The notes: generated by a model not told the origin, from the letters alone. 64,000 nucleotides of DNA from Adhaeribacter arboris (GCF_003023845.1 NZ_PYFT01000001.1:6820001-6884000), one strand, 5' to 3'. Numbered from the stretch's first letter, positions 34,680-44,861 are shown. Translations and numbers: made by a program.

Positions 34680-36947
34680 ATGATGGAGTTACTACTTAAA
34701 GCTTCGTTTGCCCTAGTGGTAGTTTTCTTGTTTTACAAACTTTTGCTGCAGCAGGAAAGCTTTTTTACTATTAATCGCTTTTACTTGCTGGCCGGTTTAC
34801 TTTTGGCCTTTGTTCTGCCATTTGTTACGTTGCCCAAATTAATGAATCACCAGGGTTATTTAACTACCGTTTGGCAACCAGCTAATAATTACCCGAGCAA
34901 CAGCATTCATCCGAAGGCGCCAGTGAATGAAATAAATCTTTCTCCTGAACCGGCCCGGTCCTCCTCGGTTAGTACTTCTACGCCGGTACAAAACGAAGCT
35001 TCTACTCCTAAAAAGCTTTCTAATAGCGCTACTTTTAGCGGACTGTTTTGGTTGGGCGGGCTTTATTTATTCGGGGTAATGGTTTTTTCGATAAGTCTGC
35101 TTTTTCAGGTCGGCAGCCTTTTTTATAAAATTCTCCGGACCGAAGACAAAATATACGATGGGGAAGTGGTAATTGTGAATACCACGCACCGGCAAGCTCC
35201 CTGCTCCTTTTTTAAGTACATTTTTATTTATCCCGACGATTATGACTTTGAAACTTACGAGCAAATACTCGCGCACGAAAAAATTCACGTTCGGTTAAGG
35301 CACAGTGTTGATTTGCTGCTCGCCGAACTTGCGGTGATTGTACTTTGGTTTAACCCTATTATTTGGCTGTTGAAACGCGAAATAGAGAAAAATAACGAAT
35401 ACCAAACCGATGCCTTGCTCCTGGCGAAAGAACCGGTAAGCCCCGAACATTACCAATTAAATTTATTGCAGATTGCGGTTCCGAATAAACCTCTCTCTAT
35501 TACCACTAACTACAATCAATCCTTACTAAAACAAAGAATTATGATGATGAACGCAAAAAAGTCTACGCCGCACGCTTACTGGAAGTACAGTTTTCTGGTG
35601 CCATTGTTTTTCGGAACGATACTCATGATGAACGAGCCGGCTACCAGTCAGGAATTACCCATAAGCGACATTTTGCTGCCGATGAAACCCATTAGCCAAG
35701 CTAAACCAATAAAAGAAAACGTTTTTACTACCAAAGTTGCGGTTAATTTGGCGCGAAAGCCACCAAAGCCCAGCAAACCCAAAGGGAAGTCCCTGCCCAT
35801 CCAAAGCAACGACTCCGATATGTCGGCGGGTTATTGGTACAGCCACCAGGAGGGCAATGAATATTGCCTGGAATTAAAAGGTAGCCGGAATAATACCACC
35901 TGGAACATGTCGCAGTGCTTTGATAAAAAGCTTTTTCAAAAAACCGGTAATGAGGTGTACAAAATGAACAACGAAGTAGGTACGCTGCAATTAACCGGTA
36001 ACCTGGAAGCCGAAGTTGGCCAGGGAAAATATACCTTTACCGAGAAACCTGCCTTTAAACAATATTTAGCCTCTAACAATTTAGTAGCCAAAGATAAAAA
36101 CCTGCTATTTCATTTATTCTTTGCCGGCGTAAACCGGGCATACGTTGATTTCTTAAAGAAGAACTACGCCGAGGTAACCGGCGACCGTTTGCTGGAAGTA
36201 GCTATTCACGACGTCTCCCTAGCCGATCACCAAAGTTATATTACTATGTTCCAGGAACATAGCCATAAGAAACCAAGCTTGCAAGAAGTATTAGAAGCTA
36301 AAATCCACGGCATTGATAAAGAATACGTTCAGGAATTAGGGAAAATGGGCTTTAAAGATCTTAGCATGAAGAAAATGATAGAAGCTAAAATTCATGATGT
36401 AGATCCGGCCTACGTAGCGAATTTAAAAAAAGCCGGCTTCCCCAATTTAACTATGGATAAAATTATCCAAGCCAACATTCATGATATTAATCCAGAGTCG
36501 GTTAAAGAGTTGCGCGCCCTCGGTTTCGGGGATCTTAGCCTGGATAAAATGATAGAATTAAATATTCACAACGTTAACGCGGGCTATATTCAGGAACTGC
36601 AATCCGCCGGTCTTAAGAATCTTGCCTTAGAACAAGTTCTCGAAGCCCGGATTCATGATTTAAATCCGGCGTCGATAAAAGCAATCCGGGATTTAGGTTT
36701 TAAAGATTTAGATTTTAGCGAACTAGTAAAGGCTCAGATTCATGACGTGGATGCTGCTTATATCGCTGAATTAAAAGAAGCCGGGTTCCCGAATCTGAGT
36801 ATGGATAAAGTAGTAGAAGCTAAAATTCATGACGTGGATGGTACCTTCATTAAACAAGCCCGCCAAAAGGGTTATAACTTTAACAAACTCGATAAATATA
36901 TTGCTCTCAAGATTCATAACTCGGCCATTGAAGCTTTAAAAGAGTAA
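34680..36947 (+). CDS. BlaR1-type M56 membrane peptidase with C-terminal 29-residue repeats
   Basis: 755 residues. The N-terminal part has membrane spans (about 5-25, 35-55, 118-145) and a cytoplasmic zinc protease site HEKIH (199-203) followed by ELAVIVLWFNPIIWLLKREI and the conserved EYQTDA. A further span lies near 300-320 (YSFLVPLFFGTILMMN). Residues about 330-500 are a Pro-rich linker and small beta domain. From about 505 to the end there are seven to eight tandem units of 29 residues with the pattern IEAKIHDVDPAYVANLKKAG. These replace the penicillin-binding sensor domain of classical BlaR1, so the signal is not obviously a beta-lactam. Operon with the repressor; terminator at 36978-37019. 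Confidence 0.88.
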   Translation: MMELLLKASFALVVVFLFYKLLLQQESFFTINRFYLLAGLLLAFVLPFVTLPKLMNHQGYLTTVWQPANNYPSNSIHPKAPVNEINLSPEPARSSSVSTSTPVQNEASTPKKLSNSATFSGLFWLGGLYLFGVMVFSISLLFQVGSLFYKILRTEDKIYDGEVVIVNTTHRQAPCSFFKYIFIYPDDYDFETYEQILAHEKIHVRLRHSVDLLLAELAVIVLWFNPIIWLLKREIEKNNEYQTDALLLAKEPVSPEHYQLNLLQIAVPNKPLSITTNYNQSLLKQRIMMMNAKKSTPHAYWKYSFLVPLFFGTILMMNEPATSQELPISDILLPMKPISQAKPIKENVFTTKVAVNLARKPPKPSKPKGKSLPIQSNDSDMSAGYWYSHQEGNEYCLELKGSRNNTTWNMSQCFDKKLFQKTGNEVYKMNNEVGTLQLTGNLEAEVGQGKYTFTEKPAFKQYLASNNLVAKDKNLLFHLFFAGVNRAYVDFLKKNYAEVTGDRLLEVAIHDVSLADHQSYITMFQEHSHKKPSLQEVLEAKIHGIDKEYVQELGKMGFKDLSMKKMIEAKIHDVDPAYVANLKKAGFPNLTMDKIIQANIHDINPESVKELRALGFGDLSLDKMIELNIHNVNAGYIQELQSAGLKNLALEQVLEARIHDLNPASIKAIRDLGFKDLDFSELVKAQIHDVDAAYIAELKEAGFPNLSMDKVVEAKIHDVDGTFIKQARQKGYNFNKLDKYIALKIHNSAIEALKE

Positions 36948-36977
36948 GGAAAACATAGAATTAAGTAAGCTAAATAG

Positions 36978-37019
36978 ATAAGGAGAGCAATTACTCATCT
37001 GACTGCTCTCCTTATTTTT
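36978..37019 (+). terminator. Terminator of the BlaI/BlaR1-like operon
   Basis: ATAAGGAGAGCA (36978-36989) pairs perfectly with 37004-37015, and a T-rich tail follows. About 30 bases past the stop codon. Confidence 0.85.
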
Positions 37020-37648
37020 AATATTTAAAACTGTATTATTGAGGAAGTAAAGGAAATTTATTCCATTTATTTTTTTGGCCTGATTTGCTTAGTTTCAATC
37101 AAATAAGTCTCTTGGCGGCGGTTTTTAAAGTAACATAAAGCCAAGCGGCAGCAGATTTATTTGGGCTTTTGCGGATTTTGCTCTCTAAAAGTGGAGAATT
37201 GTTTTGGCCAATTCCGGAAAAAATTCGCTGGATTATAGGTATTTCTTTAAAATTTTAGGCAACCATCCATTTTTGTTTTCTGCTTGGGTAACCAGATTCT
37301 ACTTTTCCTGGCTTTTCTCCTGAACACCACTTTTCTCTTCGTTTATTTCCTTCCTATTACTAATTGAGCAAGCAGAGCATAATTTAATCTCGAAAGCTCT
37401 AAAGGTTCAGAAAACTACTTGCATCTGGCTGAAATTGGTTCAGGAAACCTTAAAAAATGAAGCCTTCAAAATTAAGTAATAAGATAAAACTCGGTATAGC
37501 TGCTCCGAATGAGCCTCTTTTTTAGTTGGGGTATTAATCCGTGAGAGATACAAGGTCGAGTTTTAAGGGCATGCTAGGTTTAAACGGCTAAAAGCTACTA
37601 TTATGGCTTACGTTTCTCCGGGCCTAAGGTGAACAATAAAAATTAAGA
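37020..37648. other. Intergenic region, no gene seen
   Basis: AT-rich, stop-rich in all frames; no repeat recognised. The two flanking genes converge on it. Confidence 0.5.
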
Positions 37649-38500
37649 TTAAGCAACAACTTGCGGGAATTGAGTAAAATAAGTTTCGAGGGAGAATGGC
37701 TTTAGACCGGTTATCTGTTCCACGGCGTTGCTTACCGGGGCAACTTCTCCGGCGGCAATGGCCAGGTAAGAGCCAATCCAGGTAGCTACTTCCCAGGCAG
37801 GAGCGCCTAAATCGTTCCGCCATCGGATGCCTTGCGTGATGGTTTCTTCTTGGTAAATATATTCTTTGCCTTGCAGTTGCGTGAACCGTTCGGCGGTTTG
37901 CGCTAGGGTTAAGGCTTCCGGGCCGGTAAGGTCGAAAGTTCCTTGGTAGGGAAGCGGGTCCAATAGTACATGGGCAATGGTTCGGGCTACATCTTCCCGG
38001 GCTACCCAGGCCACCTGACCGCGTCCGCCCGGTCCTTTCATTAACCGGTTTTCACCGAACATCTCGGGGATCAGATCCATGTAAAAGCTATCCCGGAGCA
38101 GGGTAAAAGATAAACCGCTTTGCCGGATAAATTCTTCGGTCTGGAAATGATCCTGGGACATAGGAAATTTACTGCGGGGAGAAGCTCCCTGAAACGACAG
38201 ATAAACAATATGCTTTACTCCGGCCATAACCGCGGCCGCAATGGCATTTTTATGTAACAAGGCTCTCTGGCCCGGAGCGGCATACCCAGAAACAATAAAG
38301 GCAGTATCTATGTCACTAAAAGCATTCCCCAAGCTAGTACTATCCTTGTAGTCTCCTTTTACTTTTTCGGCTTTAGTGAAACCGGCTAATTTTTCCGGTT
38401 CCCGGCACATTAACCGCAGCGAATCATAATCTTTTAAGATTTCGGCTACCCGGTTACCAATGTGGCCGGTAGCGCCCGTAATAAGTATTTTATCCGCCAT
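37649..38500 (-). CDS. NmrA-like atypical SDR NAD(P)-binding oxidoreductase
   Basis: 283 residues. N-terminal nucleotide-binding ILITGATGHIGNRVAEIL, then RLMCREPEKL where the Arg suggests NADP preference. IVYLSFQGASPRSKFPMSQD takes the place of the classical Tyr/Lys region, and FTLLRDSFYMDLIPEMF is typical of NmrA/quinone-oxidoreductase-2-like members. These act as quinone or small-molecule reductases, or as redox sensors. No linked partner gene. Confidence 0.88.
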   Translation of the reverse strand: MADKILITGATGHIGNRVAEILKDYDSLRLMCREPEKLAGFTKAEKVKGDYKDSTSLGNAFSDIDTAFIVSGYAAPGQRALLHKNAIAAAVMAGVKHIVYLSFQGASPRSKFPMSQDHFQTEEFIRQSGLSFTLLRDSFYMDLIPEMFGENRLMKGPGGRGQVAWVAREDVARTIAHVLLDPLPYQGTFDLTGPEALTLAQTAERFTQLQGKEYIYQEETITQGIRWRNDLGAPAWEVATWIGSYLAIAAGEVAPVSNAVEQITGLKPFSLETYFTQFPQVVA

Positions 38501-38874
38501 TATTCTTTAACTTAATTTTTTATTCTATCTACGGCTACTGGCCGCTTTTAAGCCGAAAAGTATTTTTTTTTACCCGTTTATACCTTTCCATTCCACATAA
38601 GCATCTTTTAGCCTTTCTATCCTTGACCAATAACGGATAGTTAAACGTGCCTGCTAGCGCGAATTTGCAATCCATCAAAATGACCGTACCGTTTAAAGGT
38701 AAAGAAAGCTGTAAGGTGGTTTTCCTTCGAGAATACCAATAAAAGCAATTAGAATAAACTTGTTCAGGATGCCGAAAAGGTATTTTCTGGAAAACCCCTG
38801 ATAAGGTAAATAAAGGCACCTTTCTACATCGCTACTTTTGGAAAGCCTACCAGGATAGGACTTCTAATGATAGC
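38501..38874. other. Intergenic region, no gene supported
   Basis: A 94-codon minus-strand frame (38535-38819) starts PLFTLSGVFQKIPFRHPEQV but matches no family and has poor composition, so I do not call it. Confidence 0.35.
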
Positions 38875-38904
38875 ACAAAAAAAGCCAGCCTTTTACTGGC
38901 TGAC
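38875..38904 (-). terminator. Terminator of the small secreted-protein gene
   Basis: AGCCAG (38883-38888) pairs with CTGGCT (38896-38901). On the minus strand the hairpin is followed by eight T. It lies about 30 bases past the stop of the gene at 38935-39345; the duplicated locus has a similar hairpin at 45183-45213. Confidence 0.75.
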
Positions 38905-38934
38905 TTTTTAAATTATATTGGGCTTTCGTCTACT

Positions 38935-39345
38935 CTACCCAAGGGAGAGTTGCTGAGAAGCTGCTTGCGAAGGCACTGTTTTCAGTTCAAATTGCTGCTG
39001 CTGAATAACTTTGCCATCCGTTACTTTCACCTGGTACACGCCATCTGCTAAGGCTTTCAGGTCAAAGCGGACGAGGGTTCCTTGGTCTTTTTTAGTCAGG
39101 TTTTTGGTAGCAATGGTTCTACCGGAGGCATCAAATAAAAGTATGGTAATCCGGCCATTGGGTATGGAGGCAACCATAACATCTAACTTCGATTTTTGCA
39201 GGTTCCCAAAGGTGACGCCTAAGTCCGGGGCAGTCGCCGTTTGTTCTGGCGGGGTGATCTTCTTAGTCGAAGCAAAACTGACATTTGAAGCGCCGATAAT
39301 TAAGGTAACAAGAAGGGCGGCAACTAAATTTTTTAAGTTTTTCAT
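38935..39345 (-). CDS. Small secreted protein with sorting-domain-like fold, intact paralogue
   Basis: 136 residues. Signal peptide NLVAALLVTLIIGASNVSFA. The mature part resembles the beta-sandwich of C-terminal sorting domains (ITILLFDASGRTIATKNL, GVYQVKVTDGKVIQQQQFEL) but makes up nearly the whole protein. It ends PSQAASQQLSLG. A paralogue with a premature stop lies at 45239-45649, and about 260 bases upstream of both genes are also similar. No function known; envelope or extracellular. Confidence 0.75.
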   Translation of the reverse strand: MKNLKNLVAALLVTLIIGASNVSFASTKKITPPEQTATAPDLGVTFGNLQKSKLDVMVASIPNGRITILLFDASGRTIATKNLTKKDQGTLVRFDLKALADGVYQVKVTDGKVIQQQQFELKTVPSQAASQQLSLG

Positions 39346-39612
39346 ATTGGTAAATACTTTAGAATAAATTGGTTAAGAATTTTCGCGGCTCACTATCGGC
39401 CGGTTTGATGATTCAAAGGAAGAGCTTTCTTGGTCGCGTAAAAAATAGAATAGACCATTGGGGCGGGAACCTAGACTAATAGGAGATAGTAGTCTATGAA
39501 TGCTCATTTAGGCGCTCTAAAAAAGTGCCAGAGCCTTTCATCGAGGGAAAAAGGTGCTTTCATCGGTAAATTCTGGCTTTTGATAGATGGATGGAGCCGG
39601 ATAGAAGAAATA
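39346..39612. repeat. Upstream part of a duplicated locus, copy A
   Basis: Non-coding DNA upstream of 39345 that aligns with 45650-45917. Shared strings include ATATTGGTAAATA, CGGCCGGTTT, ATTCAAAGGAAG, AATAGACCA and AGTCTATGAATG. The conservation of untranslated DNA alongside the gene suggests either a recent segmental duplication or retained regulatory sequence. Confidence 0.7.
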
Positions 39613-39783
39613 AATAATTCTTTAGGAGCTAGTATAAAATGGTTAAAAGAATAACACTGCGAAAAGTTCTTTTTAAAACCTGTTTCCTCTGGCAGTAGTA
39701 ATATGCCAATTTTTAAGTTTGTTTAATCTTATTCCTGAATTTTTCCAGAATTAACGCTTTACTTGTAGCCAAATGAAAGCACC

Positions 39784-40302
39784 ATGAAAATACTGGTTAT
39801 TGAAGATGATCCGGACATGTTGGATACCATTACCCAATCGCTCCAAAAAGAAAAATACGTGGTAGAGGTGGCCACCACCTACGATGGCGCCCTGGAAAAA
39901 ATTGGGGTATATGCCTACGATTGCATCTTATTGGATATTACTCTACCCGGTGGCAGTGGGCTCGACCTTTTACAGGAACTCAAGAAACAGCAAAAAGCCG
40001 AAGGCGTGATTATTATTTCGGCTAAAAATTCCTTGGATGATAAAGTAACGGGCTTAGAGTTAGGCGCGGATGATTACTTAGCGAAACCCTTTCACCTGGC
40101 CGAATTGCACGCCCGGGTCAAATCCGTACTCCGCCGCAGAAAATTTGAAGGCAATGCGAATCTTACCCTGGAAAATGTAGTGATCGACCCGGACAAACAC
40201 CTGGTGTGGGTGGCGGTAGAAGAATTAATTTTAAACCGGAAACAATTTGACGTCTTACTTTATTTCTGTAATCGATCCGAGTCGTTAAACGTTACTTTTT
40301 GA
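39784..40302 (+). pseudogene. OmpR-type response regulator truncated in its DNA-binding domain
   Basis: 172 codons. The receiver domain is complete: KILVIEDDPDMLDTITQSL with the acidic pair, phospho-Asp in CILLDITLPGGSGLDLL, and Lys in DDYLAKPFHLAELHARV. The winged-helix domain begins (LTLENVVIDPDKHLVWVAVE, LNRKQFDVLLYF) but stops after about 35 residues instead of about 90, so the recognition helix is missing. No sensor kinase follows, although the relatives usually have one. Most likely a truncated gene; a receiver-only role is possible. Confidence 0.7.
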
Positions 40303-41129
40303 ATGTAATGTTTTCCATGCTTTCTTAAAGAGTATCCTTATTAAGTTGCTGTCTACGGTTGGTGGCTGAACGATGCCCGGATAGTGGGAAAACTAAAATC
40401 CATTAGTTGTTTTAAGGCTTAATAGAGGTACAAATGGCGGCTAGATAAATTTCTGCCTCACTCTCGCCAAATCCATGCGGACAGTAGTTTTATTCTGTCA
40501 AAGGCGTTCACCAAGGTATTCTCGCAGGAAAGCTTATGGGGTACCATTTTACCGCTAAAAATCTAGTGGGTAATGGCATCAATTTGATAAAGATTATTTT
40601 TCATTGTATCACTCTCAAAAATTACAGCCAACGAGGATTTAAGTATGATGTATATACCACCAACGTAGGTGAAATATACTTAACTACGTTAACGAATATA
40701 CAACAAACAATGGCAGAAAAAGTAACTTTTACTCTTAACTTATAAATTACCACAAGAAAGGTCAACCGACACCCAGCCTGCAATGCTGGAAAGGGATTGG
40801 TTCTTACCCGATTGTTACGGTAAACCAGCAACAGTAAAAAAGTAGGACGGCATAAAAAGTGCCAGTGCGATGCTTAAAATGGGAAATGTTCGAAAATATC
40901 CTCGCCATAAACTTTCCTTATTGCCAAAGCAGCAAGGTAGTAAAAACGGGAAGAAAAGTGCCGCGTCCAGAACTTGCTGAGTTGCTTTAAACAAACGTAT
41001 TTTCCGGCGGAGTATCTGCGTTTAACGGCAATAAACTTAATGTAGTTGAATTTTTATTCATGAAATGCCATTGCTAATAACTCTTATTAAAGGTTCAACG
41101 TTAATGGCATTTCGCTCTTACCAGAATTA
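40303..41129. other. Intergenic region, probable decay zone
   Basis: Short open frames only. One at about 40435-40550 reads YKWRLDKFLPHSRQIHADSS in a protein-like way but has no start and no recognised family. It is probably left over from deletion of the response-regulator 3' end and its expected kinase; this is inference. Confidence 0.35.
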
Positions 41130-42251
41130 ATGAATAAGCTCCAACTAAACCCCGGCCATCCTGAAGCCAACGCCAACCTGGGCATTCTACAGACTAAGCA
41201 GCATTTTATAGTTCTCGATGGGTTAAGGGGGATAGCAGCTTTAGCGGTCGTGATTTTTCATTTTATGGAGTGGGTTTACCCAGACTCCAGTAGAAATTTT
41301 ATCGGGCATGGTTTCTTAGCCGTAGATTTTTTTTTCTGCTTGTCCGGGTTTGTCATCGGGTACGCTTATGACGACCGCATAGGAAAGATAGGAGTGATGG
41401 AGTTTTTAAAATCCAGGCTGATAAGGTTGCATCCTTTGGTTATTTTAGGTTCGGTATTGGGCCTGTTAGCTTTTCTCTTGGATCCCTACGCAGTTTATAA
41501 AGGAGTGTATGGCACCGGTAAACTTATTTTAATTTTTCTTTGCTCCGTCTTACATATTCCCTTTCCGGTGATGGAAGACCGTGCCTTTAACTTGTACGGC
41601 CTCAATGCCCCTTCGTGGTCATTATTCTGGGAATACCTTGCTAATATTGTTTATGGCCTAATTCTCTACAAGCTTTCAAGCCGCTATTTAACTATACTTA
41701 CCTTGCTGGCAGGGGCTATTCTTTGTCTGGTTGGTTATCGGGCCGGAAACTTGCTGGGGGGCTGGTCAGGAGGGACCTTCTGGGATGGCGGGGCTCGTAT
41801 TGCTTACTCCTTCTCCGCCGGGCTGTTCATCTATCGTTCTAAATGGGTTATTAAAAATAAACTCGGGTTCATCGGCCTGGCTTTCTTGCTGTTACTGGCC
41901 TTCGTTATGCCCCATTTTAAATGGAACTGGGTGGTAGAAGTTCTGGTGGTTCTATTTTATTTTCCATTACTTGTTGCCTTAGGAGCCGGCGCCAGCTTGT
42001 CAACGAGAGTGGAAAAAATATGTGTATTCTCCGGAAATATCTCGTACCCCCTCTACATGACCCATTACGCCGCTATCTGGGTGTTTGGCAACTATTACAC
42101 GAGCCACAAGCCCGGAACAACCGAGTTATTTGTGATAGTTTCCATTGGAACGGTTTTACTGGTCGGTGTAGCCTATTTAGTAATGGTGGGTTATGATATC
42201 CCCGTAAGGAGGTACCTCAACAGCAAAAGGCAACAACGGACTGGACAATAA
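41130..42251 (+). CDS. Acyltransferase 3 family membrane protein
   Basis: 373 residues with about ten membrane spans. It starts with the family motif FIVLDGLRGIAALAVVIFHF, where the His is catalytic, then GHGFLAVDFFFCLSGFVIGY. FLKSRLIRLHPLVILGSVLG and APSWSLFWEYLANIVYGLI complete the OafA/NodX-type pattern. These enzymes O-acylate surface polysaccharides or small molecules in the inner membrane; the acceptor is unknown. It stands alone. Confidence 0.9.
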   Translation: MNKLQLNPGHPEANANLGILQTKQHFIVLDGLRGIAALAVVIFHFMEWVYPDSSRNFIGHGFLAVDFFFCLSGFVIGYAYDDRIGKIGVMEFLKSRLIRLHPLVILGSVLGLLAFLLDPYAVYKGVYGTGKLILIFLCSVLHIPFPVMEDRAFNLYGLNAPSWSLFWEYLANIVYGLILYKLSSRYLTILTLLAGAILCLVGYRAGNLLGGWSGGTFWDGGARIAYSFSAGLFIYRSKWVIKNKLGFIGLAFLLLLAFVMPHFKWNWVVEVLVVLFYFPLLVALGAGASLSTRVEKICVFSGNISYPLYMTHYAAIWVFGNYYTSHKPGTTELFVIVSIGTVLLVGVAYLVMVGYDIPVRRYLNSKRQQRTGQ

Positions 42252-42398
42252 TTCCTGTTTATCGTGTACTGTAATTGAACAGTATTGTATCAAAAACGAA
42301 CAAATTAGTTTAAACCTACTTCTTATAACTTATTGATTTACATGGATTAAGTGGCATGGCTATTTTTTTGCTTCGGAATGAAAGTTAATTCAAGGGCT

Positions 42399-44861
42399 AT
42401 GCTTAAAAATTATTTTAAGACCGCATTCAGAAGGTTGATCCGCAACCGGAATTATACGGTTATCAACATTGCCGGCTTGGCGGTGGGTATTGCCGTTTGT
42501 ATGATGATCTTTATCATTATACAATTTCATACCAGCTTCGATAATTTTCACGCCCAGAAAAAGCGCATCTATCGGGTGTTAACCGAATACCATCGGGCAG
42601 ATGCAGCAGGTATTTCTTACGGGAAAAACGTTCCTTTTCCCCTGCCCACCAGCTTAAAAACGGCTTTTCCCCAAATAGAACAAGTAGTTCCGGTTTATGC
42701 CAGCCACAACGATGAGTTTCAGGTATTGGATGATAATGGAACCCCGGTAAAAAATTTTAAAGAGCAGAACGGTGTATTTTATACCGAACCTTCCTTTTTC
42801 AGCTTGTTTGATTTTCCGCTGCTCGCCGGTACCTATGCTTCCTTAAAAGATCCGAATAATGTATTGCTTACAAAAGAAATAGCGGAAACCTATTTCGGCG
42901 ACTGGAAAACAGCCATGGGTAAAACCATTAAACTAACCGGAACCTATCGGATAGGCGCCGGATTGTTTCAATTTCCGCCCATCGTGCTGAGAGTTTCGGG
43001 TGTTCTCGCCACCATACCGGCCAATACCGACTTTCCGCTAAAAATGGTGGTGGCGTACGGAACAGATTTTACCGGAGATAAACAATACGGTTTTGCCCAA
43101 CCCGGTTGGAACGGAACAGCACCCGATTTTGGTTGCTATGTTTTGTTGCCGCCAACTATTTCGGCTAATAATTTCAATCAACAATTAAGAGCCTACGCAC
43201 GCAAGGTACAATCTCCCGACAATAAGGATAATTATATTGTCCAGCCATTACATGCCGTGCATTATGATACCCAAACAGGCAATTACAGCAACAAAACCAT
43301 CAGTCAGGAACTGCTCAACGTATTGTGGCTGATTGCCGCATTCATTTTGTTAATTGCCTGCGTCAACTTTATTAATCTCTCCACGGCACAGGCGGTTAAC
43401 CGGGCCAAAGAGGTGGGCGTAAGAAAAGTTTTGGGAAGTAATAAATCGCAATTGCAAATCCAATTCATCACGGAAACATTTTTAATCGTTATTAGTGCGG
43501 TACTGCTGGCCGCCGTTATTACTCTGCTTGCCTTGCCGGCTGTGAATCAATTTTTAGAACTTTCGCTTTCATTCAACCTCGGGAACAATCCGGCCATTAT
43601 TTTATTCCTTTTGGCGGTAACAATGGTGGTAACCGCCCTTGCCGGTTTTTATCCATCTATTGTTTTATCTCATTTCAATCCGGTGAATGCTTTAAAAAGT
43701 AAGCTCACCGTAAATACAACAAAAGGAGTTTCATTGAGAAGAGGATTGGTGGTGTTTCAATTCATCATTGCCCAGGCGCTGATTATCGGAACCCTCATCA
43801 TTGTACAGCAGATGAAATATTTTATGAATCAACCCTTAGGCTTTGATAAAGATGCCATTGTAAATGTTCCTTTCCGGCCGAACAATTCGGGCGGCAAGCT
43901 GACGGATTATTTAAAACAACAGTTATTGTCGGTAAACGGCGTGCAGGCAGTAAGCTTCAGTTCCAACACTCCCGTGGAGGATGATAATGAAATGTGGACC
44001 ACCTTAAAATTTAATCATGCCGTAAAAGAAACCGGCTTTCAGGCTATTACCAAATTCGCCGATACGGGGTATGTGTCAACTTATACATTACAACTGGTAG
44101 CCGGAAGAAATTTGCAACCCTCCGGGATGACAAGAGAATTTTTAGTGAATGAATCGCTGGTGAAAAGTTTGGGTTTTAAAAACCCGGAAGATATATTAAA
44201 TAAAGAAATAAGCATAATGGGTGGGGTAATAACATGCCCGGTAGTTGGGGTATTGAAAGATTTTCATAACCGATCTTTCCGCCATAACCTGGCGCCTTTG
44301 ATTATTACGACCAATAACACCATGTACCGCCAGGTTGCCATAAAATTAGCCACCACCCACCTGGCTTCTACCATGCAATCAGTTAAAAAAATATGGGAGC
44401 AGACCTTTCCCGATTATGTTTACGAATACAAGTTTTTGGATGATAAAATAGCCAGTTTTTACAAACAGGAAAACCAGTTGTCAACTTTGTATACAATTTT
44501 TGCCGCCATCGCGATATTTCTTAGCTGTCTTGGTTTGTATGGTTTAGCCTCCTTCATGGCGGTGCAGCGGATAAAAGAAGTGGGTATTCGTAAAGTATTG
44601 GGTGCTACTGTCGGCAATATTGTTTATTTGTTTTCAAAAGAATTTATCCTCCTCATTGTTATTGCCTTTGTAATTGCGGCACCCCTCACCTGGTATTTCA
44701 TGCACCAATGGCTGCAAGATTATGTTTATCGCATCCACATCAGTTGGTGGTTGTTTGCGGTAGGCGGACTGGCGGCCCTAATTATTGCCTTGTTTACGAT
44801 AAGTTTCCAAGCCATAAAGGTAGCCATTGCCAACCCGGCGCAGAGTTTGCGAACGGAATAG
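42399..44861 (+). CDS. MacB/FtsX-type ABC transporter permease
   Basis: About 820 residues from ATG 42399 (LKNYFKTAFRRLIRNRNYTV); the frame is open to an ATG at 42351 but the extra 16 residues do not fit the family. Architecture: first span at about 20-42, periplasmic MacB_PCD domain (about 45-280), FtsX domain 1 (LWLIAAFILLIACVNFINLS, EVGVRKVLGSNKSQL), second span plus periplasmic domain (about 460-680), and FtsX domain 2 (FLSCLGLYGLASFMAVQRIK, EVGIRKVLGATVGNIVYLFS). Such double-unit permeases pair with an ATPase and export or extract envelope substrates; no ATPase lies beside it. Confidence 0.92.
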   Translation: MLKNYFKTAFRRLIRNRNYTVINIAGLAVGIAVCMMIFIIIQFHTSFDNFHAQKKRIYRVLTEYHRADAAGISYGKNVPFPLPTSLKTAFPQIEQVVPVYASHNDEFQVLDDNGTPVKNFKEQNGVFYTEPSFFSLFDFPLLAGTYASLKDPNNVLLTKEIAETYFGDWKTAMGKTIKLTGTYRIGAGLFQFPPIVLRVSGVLATIPANTDFPLKMVVAYGTDFTGDKQYGFAQPGWNGTAPDFGCYVLLPPTISANNFNQQLRAYARKVQSPDNKDNYIVQPLHAVHYDTQTGNYSNKTISQELLNVLWLIAAFILLIACVNFINLSTAQAVNRAKEVGVRKVLGSNKSQLQIQFITETFLIVISAVLLAAVITLLALPAVNQFLELSLSFNLGNNPAIILFLLAVTMVVTALAGFYPSIVLSHFNPVNALKSKLTVNTTKGVSLRRGLVVFQFIIAQALIIGTLIIVQQMKYFMNQPLGFDKDAIVNVPFRPNNSGGKLTDYLKQQLLSVNGVQAVSFSSNTPVEDDNEMWTTLKFNHAVKETGFQAITKFADTGYVSTYTLQLVAGRNLQPSGMTREFLVNESLVKSLGFKNPEDILNKEISIMGGVITCPVVGVLKDFHNRSFRHNLAPLIITTNNTMYRQVAIKLATTHLASTMQSVKKIWEQTFPDYVYEYKFLDDKIASFYKQENQLSTLYTIFAAIAIFLSCLGLYGLASFMAVQRIKEVGIRKVLGATVGNIVYLFSKEFILLIVIAFVIAAPLTWYFMHQWLQDYVYRIHISWWLFAVGGLAALIIALFTISFQAIKVAIANPAQSLRTE

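Noticed and set aside
34680-36947. Classical beta-lactam sensor BlaR1
   Set aside because: The penicillin-binding sensor domain is missing and replaced by 29-residue repeats, so no resistance function is claimed.
38535-38819. 94-codon minus-strand frame
   Set aside because: No recognised family, no partner, composition not convincing.
40536-40831. Overlapping 69-codon frames on both strands
   Set aside because: No family, poor composition, no convincing start; part of a decay zone.
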